The translations under genes and the position numbers were made by a program. The notes under the pieces are model-generated. The model made no database searches, was not told where the DNA came from, and worked only from the letters and a program-made list of their open reading frames with translations. Shown here in pieces: positions 1 to 8,319 of a stretch of DNA of 64,000 nt (within the stretch, counting starts at the first letter, position 1; each line of letters starts with the position of its first letter). Source of the DNA: Terribacillus halophilus (lineage in GTDB: Bacteria > Bacillota > Bacilli > Bacillales > Amphibacillaceae); contig NZ_FMZB01000008.1 of assembly GCF_900101385.1 (NCBI RefSeq), forward strand, positions 1 through 64,000, given 5' to 3'.

Positions 1-141
1 GGAGCTGGATCTAGCCGCAGCGCTAGTCATTAGTAAGTCAACGCCAAAGACCAAGCACTCCGGTGCTTGGCACGCATGAGATGTAAAGCATGAAAAGTTT
101 CTTATCTAGTTTTGAGGGTTCATTCCATATGAATTCTTGAA
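1..141 (+). other. 23S-5S rRNA internal spacer (partial)
   Basis: This stretch lies directly before a 5S rRNA and holds no open reading frame. It contains an 8-bp perfect stem-loop at 51-70 and a segment near 105-125 resembling the 23S-5S spacer of other Bacillaceae rRNA operons. I do not recognise 23S rRNA sequence, so the 23S gene probably ends just before the window. Confidence 0.55.
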
Positions 142-257
142 TTGTCTGGTGGTAATAGCGAAGAGGTCACACCTGTTCCCATGCCGAACACAGTAGTTAA
201 GCTCTTCAGCGCCGATGGTAGTTGGGTTCGCCCCGTGAGAGTAGGACACTGCCAGGC
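142..257 (+). rRNA. rrf: 5S ribosomal RNA
   Basis: About 116 nt with the hallmarks of a Bacillus 5S rRNA: complementary ends (TGTCTGGTGG near 143 and the GCCAGGCA end near 251-258), the conserved CACACCTGTTCCCATGCCGA segment at about 168-187, and GCGCCGATGGTAGT near 210-223. It is followed at once by two tRNA genes, as is common for rRNA operon ends in this group. Confidence 0.95.
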
Positions 258-288
258 AGTTCTTTTTTGTATACATAATTGATATTGA

Positions 289-363
289 TCCACAGTAGCT
301 CAGTGGTAGAGCTATCGGCTGTTAACCGATCGGTCGCAGGTTCGAATCCTGCCTGTGGAGCCA
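289..363 (+). tRNA. tRNA-Asn (anticodon GTT)
   Basis: Complete cloverleaf with a 7-bp acceptor stem (TCCACAG with CTGTGGA), anticodon loop CTGTTAACC, and a TTCGAATC T-loop. The 3' CCA is encoded at 361-363. It lies 31 nt after the 5S rRNA and was probably transcribed with it. Confidence 0.96.
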
Positions 364-365
364 TT

Positions 366-438
366 GCTTCCTTAGCTCAGTCGGTAGAGCACCACCATGG
401 TAAGGTGGGGGTCAGCGGTTCAAGTCCGCTAGGAAGCT
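366..438 (+). tRNA. tRNA-Thr (anticodon GGT)
   Basis: Complete cloverleaf with acceptor stem GCTTCCT/AGGAAGC, anticodon stem CCACC/GGTGG and loop ATGGTAA. CCA is not encoded. It is the last gene of the rRNA operon. A decayed tyrosine integrase ends about 95 bp further on, so this tRNA may once have served as an attachment site. Confidence 0.95.
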
Positions 439-448
439 TATAAGAAAA

Positions 449-480
449 AACCTAGAAATCCAGTGTTTCTAGGTTTTTTT
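449..480 (+). terminator. rho-independent terminator of the rRNA/tRNA operon
   Basis: Stem CCTAGAAA / TTTCTAGG followed by a run of seven or more T, directly after tRNA-Thr. Confidence 0.9.
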
Positions 481-532
481 GTGCTTTCTTTTTAGTAATG
501 ACATAGTTTGTATATGTGGGCGGCCTCCCGAC

Positions 533-700
533 TCAGTTTTTTCGTGCTCGAACTTCACCAAATGGATTATCTGTCTCTGGCTCCATCTTCTTCGTAACGA
601 GAGCATACAGGTGTTCATTGTTTTTTATGTCCTAGACGCTCTTGAATGGCCTTCATACTGTACCTTGGACTTAATAAGTAGGTTGACGTAGATCGGAAAA
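533..700 (-). pseudogene. tyrosine integrase remnant (C-terminal end)
   Basis: Minus-strand translation gives the tail of a phage/ICE integrase: residues like TYLLSPRYSMKAIQERLGH (about 700-630), then, after a one-base frame change at the A run near 627-632, NEHLYALVTKKMEPET and NPFGEVRARKN up to a TGA at 533-535. The RLGH box and the VTKKM.PET..FGE ending are typical of integrases of Gram-positive elements. No reading frame joins them, and the upstream catalytic domain is absent. The remnant ends beside tRNA-Thr, a usual integration target. The sequence from 700 to 1050 has only short frames (one with a hydrophobic start at 625-870, minus) which I cannot assign. This looks like the scar of an excised or decayed element. 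Confidence 0.62.
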
Positions 701-1051
701 GATATCTTTCCGCCTCCCAACTTGCGATACAGTGCGGGGTCCATCAACGTAAGCAAGTTAACGGAATAGCCATAGATATCTTTATATCCTTTGTACTCAT
801 AAAAGATTGAGCAGAAGCAAAAAGAACTGATGACGAAAGTGATCGATAAAAAGACAGCTCCTGTTAGCAACAGCTACTTTCCTCTAATCTGCTAAAAGGT
901 TTGCTAGTTGGTTTCATCGGGGAACATGTCATATCCTTGGAAACCAGAATGAATGGACTGTGACTATCTTTAAGGTGTATAAGCTTAAGTCGGGTTTGTA
1001 TATCACCGCCACAAAGTATGTAACGTAGAACTAAAATAAATCGCATCAATC

Positions 1052-1080
1052 AAAAAAGCCTAGAGTACGAATCTCTAAGC
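1052..1080 (-). terminator. terminator of the SMR operon
   Basis: On the minus strand a CTTAGAG/CTCTAGG stem is followed by a GC then TTTTTT, directly after the last SMR gene. Confidence 0.75.
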
Positions 1081-1425
1081 TTATAATGATTCTGTTTCGC
1101 TGGACGCTTTATTTTGAGTATTTAATAGTATCAAACCGGCTATTGCCAGAGCAAGACCTAAGAACTTTAAAACTTCTGCAGACTCATCAAAAAGTACTAT
1201 CCCAACTAATGCAGTTAGTGCTGTACCCCCACCTGCCCATGAAGCGTATGTTACCGATAAGGGTAATCTTTTTAAAGTAAGTCCAAGTAAGTAAAACGAT
1301 CCAAGATAACCAACCACCACAAAAATGCTAGGAAGCAGTATGGAAAAACCATTCGAAATCTTGAGAGCTGTTGATGCAATAACTTCTAAAAAAATAGCGA
1401 TGATTAACAGCATTATCTCTTTCAT
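1081..1425 (-). CDS. SMR-family multidrug efflux subunit (second of pair)
   Basis: A 114-residue, four-helix small multidrug resistance (EmrE/QacC) protein. The essential membrane glutamate is at residue 14 in the first helix (IIAIFLEVIAST), and the conserved YASWAGGGT segment of helix 3 is present. It lies 16 nt after another SMR gene in the same operon. This two-gene layout is typical of paired SMR pumps (EbrAB, YkkCD, YvdRS), whose two subunits insert in opposite orientations and form a heterodimer exporting cationic drugs or guanidinium-like compounds by proton antiport. This copy has a short charged tail (KASSETESL). The substrate cannot be read from sequence. Confidence 0.9.
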   Translation of the reverse strand: MKEIMLLIIAIFLEVIASTALKISNGFSILLPSIFVVVGYLGSFYLLGLTLKRLPLSVTYASWAGGGTALTALVGIVLFDESAEVLKFLGLALAIAGLILLNTQNKASSETESL

Positions 1426-1441
1426 ATTGTACTTCTCCTTT

Positions 1442-1756
1442 CTATTTGGAAATGTTCATTAGTACAAGACCTATTACTAAGAACCCTATCCCAATGAATC
1501 CCTTCTTTGTAATTTTATCTTGGAACAACATAACTCCTATTACTGCAGTTAAAATGGTACCAACACCGCTCCATGTGGCATAAACGAGTCCAAGTGGCAA
1601 TGCTTTTAGAGTTAATGAAAGAGCATAGAAGCAGATGCCATAACCTAAGATTACTCCTACTATTGGAAGTACCTTTTTGAATCCATCGGATAGTTTCAAC
1701 ATGGTTGACCCAAAAACTTCAAAAATAATGGAGGCTGCTAAAAGTAGATATGCCAT
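1442..1756 (-). CDS. SMR-family multidrug efflux subunit (first of pair)
   Basis: A 104-residue SMR protein with glutamate 13 in helix 1 (ASIIFEVFGSTMLKLSDGF) and the YATWSGVGTILTA helix 3 signature. It starts 6 nt after the stop codon of the TetR-type repressor, so the three genes form one operon. Together with the downstream paralogue it probably makes a heterodimeric proton-coupled efflux pump in the cytoplasmic membrane. Length and helix pattern are normal for the family. Expression is expected to be induced when the TetR protein binds a pump substrate. Confidence 0.9.
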   Translation of the reverse strand: MAYLLLAASIIFEVFGSTMLKLSDGFKKVLPIVGVILGYGICFYALSLTLKALPLGLVYATWSGVGTILTAVIGVMLFQDKITKKGFIGIGFLVIGLVLMNISK

Positions 1757-1762
1757 TTATTT

Positions 1763-2293
1763 TTACTCCTTTTCAAGATTATCTATTAAATTTTGCAGTA
1801 ATTCTTTGCTATAAGGTAAAATATCGTTAATGTTCAATAAATTATTGAACCATAATCCATCGCAAACAAAGCGGATCGCAGCTACGTCTTTCCAATCTAA
1901 ATCATCTTCCTTACATTTTTGCTGCCATTCTAAGTAAGCTCCCTTCCATAATTCCATTATTTCAGGACTATCTGTAAACGAGGCAACAAAACTGCTGTTA
2001 ACAGAGCCGTTAGACGACTCTAAATCGTTTAATGTTGCTTGAGCATACGCTTTTATATATTTACCTTTCTCATCTGGATTTACTTTAATTAATCGCTCAA
2101 ACTCGCTATTAAATTCTTCTATAGCGAGTACGTTTAATTGATAAAATAACTCATCCTTCGTCTTAAAATAATGAAGTAGCCCTCCTTTGCTCACACCTGC
2201 CTGATTCGCCACTTTTGCAAGGGATAGGCGACTTACACCATGTTCCATAATCATTTGTGCGGTTGTGTGCAATATGTGTTCTCTTTTATTCAT
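1763..2293 (-). CDS. TetR-family repressor of the SMR pair
   Basis: A 176-residue regulator. The N-terminal TetR helix-turn-helix is clear at about residues 22-45 (LAKVANQAGVSKGGLLHYFKT), followed by a divergent ligand-binding helical domain. The start is placed at the ATG at 2291-2293 because a GGGAGG Shine-Dalgarno sits 7-8 nt upstream; a longer frame without such a site reaches further back. A perfect 13-bp palindrome lies 25 bp upstream of the start and is the likely operator, so the gene is probably autoregulated and controls the two SMR genes behind it. Confidence 0.9.
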   Translation of the reverse strand: MNKREHILHTTAQMIMEHGVSRLSLAKVANQAGVSKGGLLHYFKTKDELFYQLNVLAIEEFNSEFERLIKVNPDEKGKYIKAYAQATLNDLESSNGSVNSSFVASFTDSPEIMELWKGAYLEWQQKCKEDDLDWKDVAAIRFVCDGLWFNNLLNINDILPYSKELLQNLIDNLEKE

Positions 2294-2317
2294 CAAGATT
2301 CGCCTCCCAAAAACCGT

Positions 2318-2330
2318 CCAGACGGTCTGG
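2318..2330. promoter_or_regulatory. TetR-type operator palindrome
   Basis: CCAGAC-G-GTCTGG is a perfect 6+1+6 palindrome just upstream of the tetR start. Sites of this form (ACCAGAC.GTCTGGT) are typical of YerO/QacR-like repressors controlling drug pumps in Bacillaceae. Its function here is inferred. Confidence 0.75.
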
Positions 2331-2416
2331 TTTCGTGTTTTAAATTTAACATGTTGCACTGTGCTGCTGTCAATTAATAGTAAAAAATGCCCCCTCCTTA
2401 ACAGGTGGGGAGCTTA

Positions 2417-2450
2417 GAAAAAAGTATCAGGGGTCATCCGCTGATACTTT
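2417..2450 (-). terminator. terminator of the AraC-family gene
   Basis: A 10-bp perfect stem (AAAGTATCAG/CTGATACTTT) is followed on the minus strand by TTTTTT. It lies 66 bp after the araC-type stop codon. Confidence 0.8.
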
Positions 2451-2515
2451 TATAGAATGGAGAAAATAACGTACTAGAGGCAGAGTGTTAAACATGGCTT
2501 TCTTTTAAATTTGGG

Positions 2516-3427
2516 CTACACATTATAGAAATGCATATTCTCTTTACGATCTTTCCCTGGAGGCTTACCGAACATCTTCCTGTACTCCCTGTTAAAATAA
2601 GAAGGGCTATCATAGCCAACTTGAAAGGCAGCGTCAGCAACCCTCATATCTTTCCCGATAATCAACCGCCTTGCTTCATGGAGACGCAATGCTCTCTGGT
2701 ATTGAATCGGCGTCATGGTTGTAACCTGTTTAAAATGATGATATAAAGCTGATAGGCTAAGGTTTACCGTTTTAGCTAGTGCCTCTATCTTTATTTCTTG
2801 GGAAAAGTTTTTCTTTAAATAATCCAGTGCAGCAGCCACTTCAGATAATTTACTCCCCTTGGCAACAAGGCTTTTTACTGTGTTACCGTGCTTTCCCTGC
2901 ATAATGCGATATAGAATTTCCTTAATGATTAGGGGGGCGAGTATTTCTGTATCTTCAGGGGTATCCAGCAGTTTTACGAGTCTGATAATCGCATCCAGCA
3001 TAACTTCATCTGTCTGATCTACAAATATCCCGCGCTCGGAAACATCTTTATTAGTGCTATGCTGCTTATACTCTTTTGAAACCTCTGCAATCTGCATCAT
3101 GTTAAAATTCAATCTTAGACATAAATAAGGTTCCATCTCACTTGCTTCTAGAATTTCCCCGATAACAGGCAGATCGACTGCTACGATTAAGTAATCCCCT
3201 TTCTTATAAAAGAAGTCTTTTCCAATAATCGAGACCACTTTTCTTCCTTGCAGAACAATGCATAATGCAGGTTCATGCATAGTATGTACAGGCTCCAGCG
3301 GCTTGGCAGATCGAATAAATTCCAACCCATGGATAGATGTTGGATTCGTACCTTCCTTGACAGCGAAAGATGAGACTAGCTTTGTAAGCTCCTCTTCTCT
3401 ACATTGCACGTGCTCTTCTGGCGACAT
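2516..3427 (-). CDS. AraC-family regulator with AraC_N domain (YqhC-like)
   Basis: A 303-residue regulator. Residues about 20-185 form an AraC_N cupin-like sensor domain (GLEFIRSAKPLEPVHTMHEP, LCIVLQGRKV), and the C-terminal 100 residues hold two AraC helix-turn-helix motifs ending in GYDSPSYFNREYRKMFG. The architecture matches E. coli YqhC, which activates an aldehyde reductase gene next to it. Here the gene diverges from an Atu4866-like gene and a short-chain dehydrogenase, so control of that pair in response to a reactive carbonyl is a reasonable inference. The start has a strong AAAGGAGGG site 7 nt upstream. Confidence 0.88.
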   Translation of the reverse strand: MSPEEHVQCREEELTKLVSSFAVKEGTNPTSIHGLEFIRSAKPLEPVHTMHEPALCIVLQGRKVVSIIGKDFFYKKGDYLIVAVDLPVIGEILEASEMEPYLCLRLNFNMMQIAEVSKEYKQHSTNKDVSERGIFVDQTDEVMLDAIIRLVKLLDTPEDTEILAPLIIKEILYRIMQGKHGNTVKSLVAKGSKLSEVAAALDYLKKNFSQEIKIEALAKTVNLSLSALYHHFKQVTTMTPIQYQRALRLHEARRLIIGKDMRVADAAFQVGYDSPSYFNREYRKMFGKPPGKDRKENMHFYNV

Positions 3428-3555
3428 GAATAATCCCTCCTTTTTGTGGAGCTTATCGGTTTGGAGGATAGGGCAAGAATCAAAGAGATACCGGCTACCA
3501 CTCCATGTTAACTTTCCCTGATACTAATGGTAGAACAAATGAAGGAGCTGAAGAT

Positions 3556-3804
3556 GTGAAAAAAACCGATCATTCTTATACTGGGCTTTGGGTTACCAAA
3601 GATCGCTATATCAGGCATGAGCTGCTGCCCGAAGGACGCTATGTTGAAGCTCGCGGCAATGTGGGATGCGCCTATACAGGTAATTATCAAATAACAGGTG
3701 ACCACATTGAATATCAAGATGATACAGGATTTACAGCTGATGGAGATTTCCAAAACGGAATTCTATATCACGCAGGGATGGTTCTGTATCGTGAAAATAG
3801 CTAA
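3556..3804 (+). CDS. Atu4866-domain small protein
   Basis: An 82-residue protein of the Atu4866 family (small beta-barrel proteins of unknown function). Visible family features are YTGLWVTKDRYIRHELLPEGRY, GNVGCAYTGNYQITGDHIEYQDDTGF and the ending GILYHAGMVLYRE. I choose the GTG at 3556 because AAGGAG lies 8 nt upstream; an in-frame ATG at 3505 has no ribosome site. It is 42 nt ahead of an SDR gene and divergent from an AraC regulator. Such proteins are often found next to AraC regulators and oxidoreductases, but no activity is established. Confidence 0.82.
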   Translation: MKKTDHSYTGLWVTKDRYIRHELLPEGRYVEARGNVGCAYTGNYQITGDHIEYQDDTGFTADGDFQNGILYHAGMVLYRENS

Positions 3805-3846
3805 AGATTCCTTAACGAAAATTAATAAAAAGAGGATGGTACAAGG

Positions 3847-4578
3847 ATGAGTATAAAGAATAAAGTGGTTCTTGTCACCGGTGGAAGCAGCGGTATCGGA
3901 GCAGCAACTGTTGATTTATTAGCTGAGAATGGCGCTACGGTGATAGCAGCAGCACGCAGAACAGATAAGTTAGAAACACTCGTATCCACTCTTCGCCAAA
4001 AAGGATATAGTGCAGATTATAAGCAACTGGATGTGACAGACTTTGAACAAATGCAGCATACAGTACATGAAATAATAGAAGCACACGGAAAAATCGATGT
4101 CATCGTAAATAATGCCGGTGTAATGCCATTATCTAAATTGGAAGCTCTGAAAATCGCTGAATGGAATCGTATGATTGATGTAAATATCCGAGGGGTCCTG
4201 CATGGTATCGGAGCAGTGCTGCCTTTAATGAAAGAGCAGAATAGCGGACATATTGTCAATATAGCTTCAATAGGCGCATATGAGATTACTCCAACAGCAG
4301 CAGTTTATTGCGCAACCAAGTATGCTGTCCGTGCCATCACGGAAGGTTTACGACTGGAAGCAACGAATAATATCCGAACAACTGTAATTGCACCAGGGGT
4401 AACGGAATCAGAATTAGCTGATCATATTACCGATAAACAGGCAAGTGAGGCTATGATTGAGTACCGAAGACAAGCGATTCCTGCTTCTGCCATTGCACAT
4501 GCAATTCTTTATGCAATCTCGCAGCCAGCAGAAGTCGATGTAAGTGAATTAATTGTAAGACCTACTCTTTCACTATAA
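3847..4578 (+). CDS. short-chain dehydrogenase/reductase (SDR)
   Basis: A 243-residue classical SDR. The NAD(P)-binding glycine motif TGGSSGIG is at residues 11-18, NNAG at 88-91, and the catalytic residues are Ser141, Tyr154 and Lys158 (YCATK). ARR after the second strand suggests NADP preference. It follows an Atu4866-type gene and is probably in one operon with it under the divergent AraC regulator. Relatives are annotated as clavulanate-type or serine dehydrogenase-like SDRs; the natural substrate is not evident. Confidence 0.92.
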   Translation: MSIKNKVVLVTGGSSGIGAATVDLLAENGATVIAAARRTDKLETLVSTLRQKGYSADYKQLDVTDFEQMQHTVHEIIEAHGKIDVIVNNAGVMPLSKLEALKIAEWNRMIDVNIRGVLHGIGAVLPLMKEQNSGHIVNIASIGAYEITPTAAVYCATKYAVRAITEGLRLEATNNIRTTVIAPGVTESELADHITDKQASEAMIEYRRQAIPASAIAHAILYAISQPAEVDVSELIVRPTLSL

Positions 4579-4629
4579 AAGGAGTCAAATTTTATTTAGT
4601 GAAGTATTAGTAAAATTGATAATTAGTTA

Positions 4630-4661
4630 GAAAGGGGCTGAGTATGGAACGCAGCCCTTCC
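4630..4661 (-). terminator. probable terminator of the small membrane protein gene
   Basis: On the minus strand AAGGGCTG pairs with CAGCCCCTT (one bulge), followed by TCT. The stem is good and the T run short, so the strength is uncertain. Confidence 0.5.
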
Positions 4662-4678
4662 CGGTTATAGCGCTCAGT

Positions 4679-4852
4679 TTAAGAGCCATCATTATTTCTG
4701 TTCGCATTTATATAATTCCTTACGTCAGTTTTAGCTTGTTCCGTTGATTTTGTAAGATGTTCAATCGAAGTGGTACTTTTTTGTTTCCGAATAACCAAGA
4801 GGGTGATTGGGATGACTACAGCGAATATGGCGAAGAGGATGAGGAATACCAT
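4679..4852 (-). CDS. small single-pass membrane protein, 57 aa
   Basis: A 57-codon frame beginning MVFLILFAIFAVVIPITLLV, one hydrophobic helix of about 20 residues, followed by a basic RKQK stop-transfer and a polar tail of about 35 residues (EHLTKSTEQAKTDVRNYIN). AAAGGAGGT lies directly upstream at about 4858-4865, and a terminator-like hairpin follows the stop. Codon use and the hydrophobic/charged split support a real gene. An overlapping longer frame in another register (4761-4952) lacks these features. No known family is recognised; a membrane anchor or envelope role is only a guess. Confidence 0.62.
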   Translation of the reverse strand: MVFLILFAIFAVVIPITLLVIRKQKSTTSIEHLTKSTEQAKTDVRNYINANRNNDGS

Positions 4853-4929
4853 TCATTACCTCCTTTTGAATTTTGGTCGATTGTAGCATATGCATGTGAC
4901 CGCTATGTGTAGATACTAATTCTTCGCAC

Positions 4930-4957
4930 AAAAAAGATGCCGTATATGGCATCTTTT
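4930..4957 (-). terminator. terminator of the ars/CoA disulfide reductase operon
   Basis: AAAGATGCC/GGCATCTTT stem with loop TATAC. On the minus strand it overlaps the stop codon region of the reductase gene and ends in TTTTTTG. A-rich flanks on the other side make it possibly bidirectional. Confidence 0.85.
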
Positions 4958-6593
4958 ACTTTCGGTACACCTGATAATTTTTATTTCCGCCGGAGAGATT
5001 ATATACTTCCTCAAAACCCATTTGGCGTAAAATATTTTGCGCAGCATTTCCTGTAACACCACTATTGCAATAGCAGAGGATCGGCTTTTTCGGGTCGAGG
5101 TCTTTTGCTTTGTTCCGTAGCTCTGCCAGAGGGATGTTCACAGCATCTGGAATATGTGACTTATCGTATTGGTTTTTCGCCCGTGTATCAATGATCTGGA
5201 AGGACTCTCCTTTTTCCATCCGGTGCTGCAGTTCTTTTGGTGTAAGTAGTTTATTTTGTTTTTTGATGGCATTATCAAGTGCCATGCCGGTGTACATGAC
5301 GGGATCTTTTGTCGTGCTGAATGGTGGTGCATAGGCAAGGTCCAGGTGGAACAGGTCTTCTGCTTTGGCTCCGAAGGTCATTGCCGTAACAAACACGTCG
5401 ATGCGCTTGTCCACACCTTCTTCGCCTACTGCCTGGACTCCGAGTAAGCGGCCGGTTGCTCGGTCGGCAATCGCTTTTATGATAATTTCTTTGCCGCCAA
5501 GATAAGCAGCGCGGGCAGGTTTGATATTGTGCAGAGTCTCTATATCATATCCTTGAGCAAGAGCCTCTTGTTCGTTCAAGCCGGTCTGTCCGATAGCAAG
5601 TTCAAATACACGGACAATCCCGGTGCCAAGGATACCGCGGTGAATAGAATTGCCTCCGGTAATGACATCACCCGCAATGCGTCCCATTTTATTCGCTGTC
5701 GATCCGAGCGGTCGGTATAGTGGCTTACCTGTAATGACGGAGAAGCTCTCTGCCACATCTCCGACTGCGTATACATCCGGCAGATTGGTCTGCATCTTTT
5801 CATTGACTGCAATTGCCCCAGTTTTTCCAAGTTTAACGTCGATTTTTTCGGCCAAAGCTGTATTTGGTTTGACTCCTACAGCTAGGAAGACAAGATCAGA
5901 AGCAATCGTATCGCCCTTGGAAGTAATGATCTCTGTTTCGGTAATGCGGACAGCTTCCTGATCAAGCAGCACATTCACACCATGTGCCTTCAGCGTGTCC
6001 GTGATACGATCGGCTATATCTTTATCCAGATGCTTCATCACTTGATTGCTGCGCTGGAGTATGGTCACTTCAATCCCTAGATGGGTAAGCTGTTCGGCCA
6101 TTTCCAATCCGATATAGCCAGCGCCGATGATTGTAGCTGTTTTCGGCTTGCGGGATTCGATGAACTGATCGATTGCACCGGCATTCTGGATGGTTCGAAT
6201 GTGGAAGACATGTCCCAGCTCAGTGCCTTCGATATTTGGTGTCAATGGACTGGCACCAGTTGCGAAGACGAGGATATCATACGTATCTGTCAGCGTTTCC
6301 CCAGTATCCAGATTTTTTATGGTTAAGGTCTTTGTATCATGATCTATGTCTGTGACTTCATGTCTCGTTTGAATATCGACGTTGTAACGTTTCTTGAACC
6401 AAGCTGGATCGCGGGGATTCAGTGTCTCCAGATCCTCGACCTCATCGCCTATGAAATAAGGAATGCCACAGACGCTGTAAGATATATCATAGTCTCTGTC
6501 ATAAATGCGGATATCAGCTTCTTCGTTGTTCCGGCGTGCCTTGGCAGCAACTGATGTTCCGGCAGCAACGGAACCGATGATGCGTATTTTCAT
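4956..6593 (-). CDS. CoA-disulfide reductase / persulfide reductase with rhodanese domain
   Basis: A 545-residue fusion. Residues 1-440 form a flavoprotein pyridine nucleotide-disulfide reductase with the single active cysteine at residue 42 (SYSVCGIPYFIGD), as in CoA-disulfide reductases, plus the second nucleotide-binding GAGYIGLEMAE and the FAD motif YAVGDVAE. Residues about 450-545 are a rhodanese domain with the active cysteine in CYCNSGVTGNAA. Family members (CoADR-RHD, Npsr) reduce CoA disulfide, CoA persulfide or polysulfide with NAD(P)H. It starts 12 nt after arsB, as the third gene of an ArsR-led operon, so here it may handle thiol or sulfane-sulfur damage caused by arsenite. That link is inferred. 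Confidence 0.9.
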   Translation of the reverse strand: MKIRIIGSVAAGTSVAAKARRNNEEADIRIYDRDYDISYSVCGIPYFIGDEVEDLETLNPRDPAWFKKRYNVDIQTRHEVTDIDHDTKTLTIKNLDTGETLTDTYDILVFATGASPLTPNIEGTELGHVFHIRTIQNAGAIDQFIESRKPKTATIIGAGYIGLEMAEQLTHLGIEVTILQRSNQVMKHLDKDIADRITDTLKAHGVNVLLDQEAVRITETEIITSKGDTIASDLVFLAVGVKPNTALAEKIDVKLGKTGAIAVNEKMQTNLPDVYAVGDVAESFSVITGKPLYRPLGSTANKMGRIAGDVITGGNSIHRGILGTGIVRVFELAIGQTGLNEQEALAQGYDIETLHNIKPARAAYLGGKEIIIKAIADRATGRLLGVQAVGEEGVDKRIDVFVTAMTFGAKAEDLFHLDLAYAPPFSTTKDPVMYTGMALDNAIKKQNKLLTPKELQHRMEKGESFQIIDTRAKNQYDKSHIPDAVNIPLAELRNKAKDLDPKKPILCYCNSGVTGNAAQNILRQMGFEEVYNLSGGNKNYQVYRK

Positions 6594-6605
6594 TGTATCT
6601 CTCCT

Positions 6606-7904
6606 TTAATGGATGATGATTAACCAAATATAAAGTCCAGTCAGTGTGATAAACAGCGTGGGTATCGTTAGAATGATACCAGTTTTGAAATAGGTGCCCC
6701 ACGATATTTTGACACCTTTTTGAGAAAGGACGTGGAGCCACAATAAGGTTGCTAATGATCCGATAGGTGTGATTTTCGGACCAAGATCAGAACCGACCAC
6801 ATTTGCATAAATGAGGGCTTCTCGTATCGCTCCTGAAGCAGAAGTATGCGATATGGCAATAGCATCGATCATGACCGTCGGCATATTATTCATAATGGAA
6901 GATAGAGTGGCTGCAATAAAGCCCATGCCGATTGTTCCGATGAACATACCTTGGTCAGCAATATATTGAATGGCATCGGCGAGTATATCTGTCAAACCGG
7001 CATTACGCAATCCATAGACGACGACATACATACCGATGGAGAAGAAGACGATATTCCATGGTGCGCCTTTCACGACGGCTCTTGTTTCGACGGCTGGACT
7101 GTGGCGTGCGATCAGCAGGAAGAAGATTGCGATTGCCCCTGCTACAAAAGATACAGGGATACGGAAAAACTCACAAACCATATAGCCGATCACTAATAAT
7201 GCCAATACATACCAAGATAGTTTAAACATTTTTCGGTCTTTAATAGCCGAAGAAGGCTGTTTTACAAAATTCACTTCATAGGTCGAAGGGATACGTTTAC
7301 GGAAAAATAAATAAAGTACAAGAATACTTGCTCCCAGGGAAATTAAATTCGGAATAACCATTCGAGATGCATATTCCAGGAAAGTGATGCCGAAGAAATC
7401 GGCGGAAACGATATTCACCAAGTTACTTACAATCAACGGCAATGAGGTTGTATCGGCGATGAACCCGCTCGCAATGATGAACGGAAACACCAGTGTTTCA
7501 TCAAAGCGGAGTGCCCGAACCATCGCCAATACAATCGGTGTCAGGATCAAGGCTGCTCCATCATTGGCGAAGAAGGCGGATACTAAAGCACCTAACAGGC
7601 AGACGTACACAAACATTTTCACGCCGTGTCCTTTGGCAGCTGCCGCCATATGTAAAGCGGCCCATTCAAAGAAACCGATGCTGTCCAATATAAGTGAAAT
7701 TAAAATAATGGCCACAAAAGCCAAGGTAGCATTCCATACGATGGTGGTCACTTCCCATACATCGGAAAAATCAACCACGCCTGCCAGTAAGGCTAGTATA
7801 GCTCCTCCACAGGCAGTCCATCCTATATTCAGGTTCTTTGGCTGCCATATAATCAAAATAAGTGTTACAAAAAAGATGATACAGGCTAAGACTATTGTCA
7901 ACAT
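6606..7904 (-). CDS. arsB: ArsB-type arsenite efflux permease
   Basis: A 432-residue polytopic membrane protein of the ArsB/SLC13-like ion transporter superfamily with about 11-12 hydrophobic helices. Signature stretches include [40 protein letters not shown] and [13 protein letters not shown]. ArsB expels arsenite and antimonite across the cytoplasmic membrane, alone or with the ArsA ATPase; no arsA is nearby. The ATG at 7902-7904 is chosen because GGGAG lies 8 nt upstream; an in-frame TTG at 7928 overlaps arsR. It follows arsR by 17 nt and precedes a CoA-disulfide reductase by 12 nt, forming one operon. Confidence 0.9.
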   Translation of the reverse strand: MLTIVLACIIFFVTLILIIWQPKNLNIGWTACGGAILALLAGVVDFSDVWEVTTIVWNATLAFVAIILISLILDSIGFFEWAALHMAAAAKGHGVKMFVYVCLLGALVSAFFANDGAALILTPIVLAMVRALRFDETLVFPFIIASGFIADTTSLPLIVSNLVNIVSADFFGITFLEYASRMVIPNLISLGASILVLYLFFRKRIPSTYEVNFVKQPSSAIKDRKMFKLSWYVLALLVIGYMVCEFFRIPVSFVAGAIAIFFLLIARHSPAVETRAVVKGAPWNIVFFSIGMYVVVYGLRNAGLTDILADAIQYIADQGMFIGTIGMGFIAATLSSIMNNMPTVMIDAIAISHTSASGAIREALIYANVVGSDLGPKITPIGSLATLLWLHVLSQKGVKISWGTYFKTGIILTIPTLFITLTGLYIWLIIIH

Positions 7905-7921
7905 GTGTAATAACTCCCTAC

Positions 7922-8257
7922 TTAACAAGTGATTGCTTCTGCTTTGCTTCGCAGTTTGATGAGCTGTTCATCATTATCATCCAACTGTCCGATGATCTGC
8001 TCCACTAAAATGTGTTGCTCACAAGCCTCATTAAAGCAATAGTAGCGCCACTGTCCGCGCTTTTCTTCACATACAAGACCCGCTTTTTTATACTTACGCA
8101 AATGCTGGCTCATGGCCGGCTGGCTAACTTCAAACATACCTACCAGCTCACATACACAGTACTCCTTTTCGGTCAGCAGTTTCATTAAAAGCAATCGAGT
8201 TGGATCATGAAGAATCTTTAAGGTCTCCGTGATCTTTTCAGTCGATAATCCTAACAT
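7922..8257 (-). CDS. arsR: ArsR-family metalloregulator 1
   Basis: A 111-residue winged-helix ArsR/SmtB repressor. The helix-turn-helix is [21 protein letters not shown] and the arsenite-binding cysteines are in KEYCVCELV (Cys34 and Cys36), the classic ArsR alpha3 site. The ATG at 8255-8257 follows a GGGAGGGA ribosome site; an in-frame start at 8308 would run into the operator region. It heads the arsR-arsB-reductase operon and faces a second arsR gene across a 129-bp control region with two perfect palindromes. Release from DNA on As(III)/Sb(III) binding is expected from the family. Confidence 0.92.
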   Translation of the reverse strand: MLGLSTEKITETLKILHDPTRLLLMKLLTEKEYCVCELVGMFEVSQPAMSQHLRKYKKAGLVCEEKRGQWRYYCFNEACEQHILVEQIIGQLDDNDEQLIKLRSKAEAITC

Positions 8258-8319
8258 CCAATCCCTCCCCTCGAAGCTAGTATATAAGCGAAATGTTATA
8301 TAAGGCAATCATTATATAC

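Noticed and set aside
51-70. Terminator in the 23S-5S spacer
   Set aside because: The stem is perfect but no T run follows, and the 5S gene lies just downstream; it is more likely a processing stem.
479-691. Plus-strand frame after the rRNA operon terminator
   Set aside because: It begins inside the terminator region and covers the opposite strand of the integrase remnant; no ribosome site.
625-870. Minus-strand frame with a hydrophobic start
   Set aside because: Its 3' part overlaps the integrase remnant in another frame, and no family is recognised. It may be a fragment of a lost membrane gene, but this cannot be supported.
4761-4952. Longer frame overlapping the small membrane protein
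   Set aside because: Its composition is unnatural, and the ribosome site and hydrophobic profile favour the other frame.
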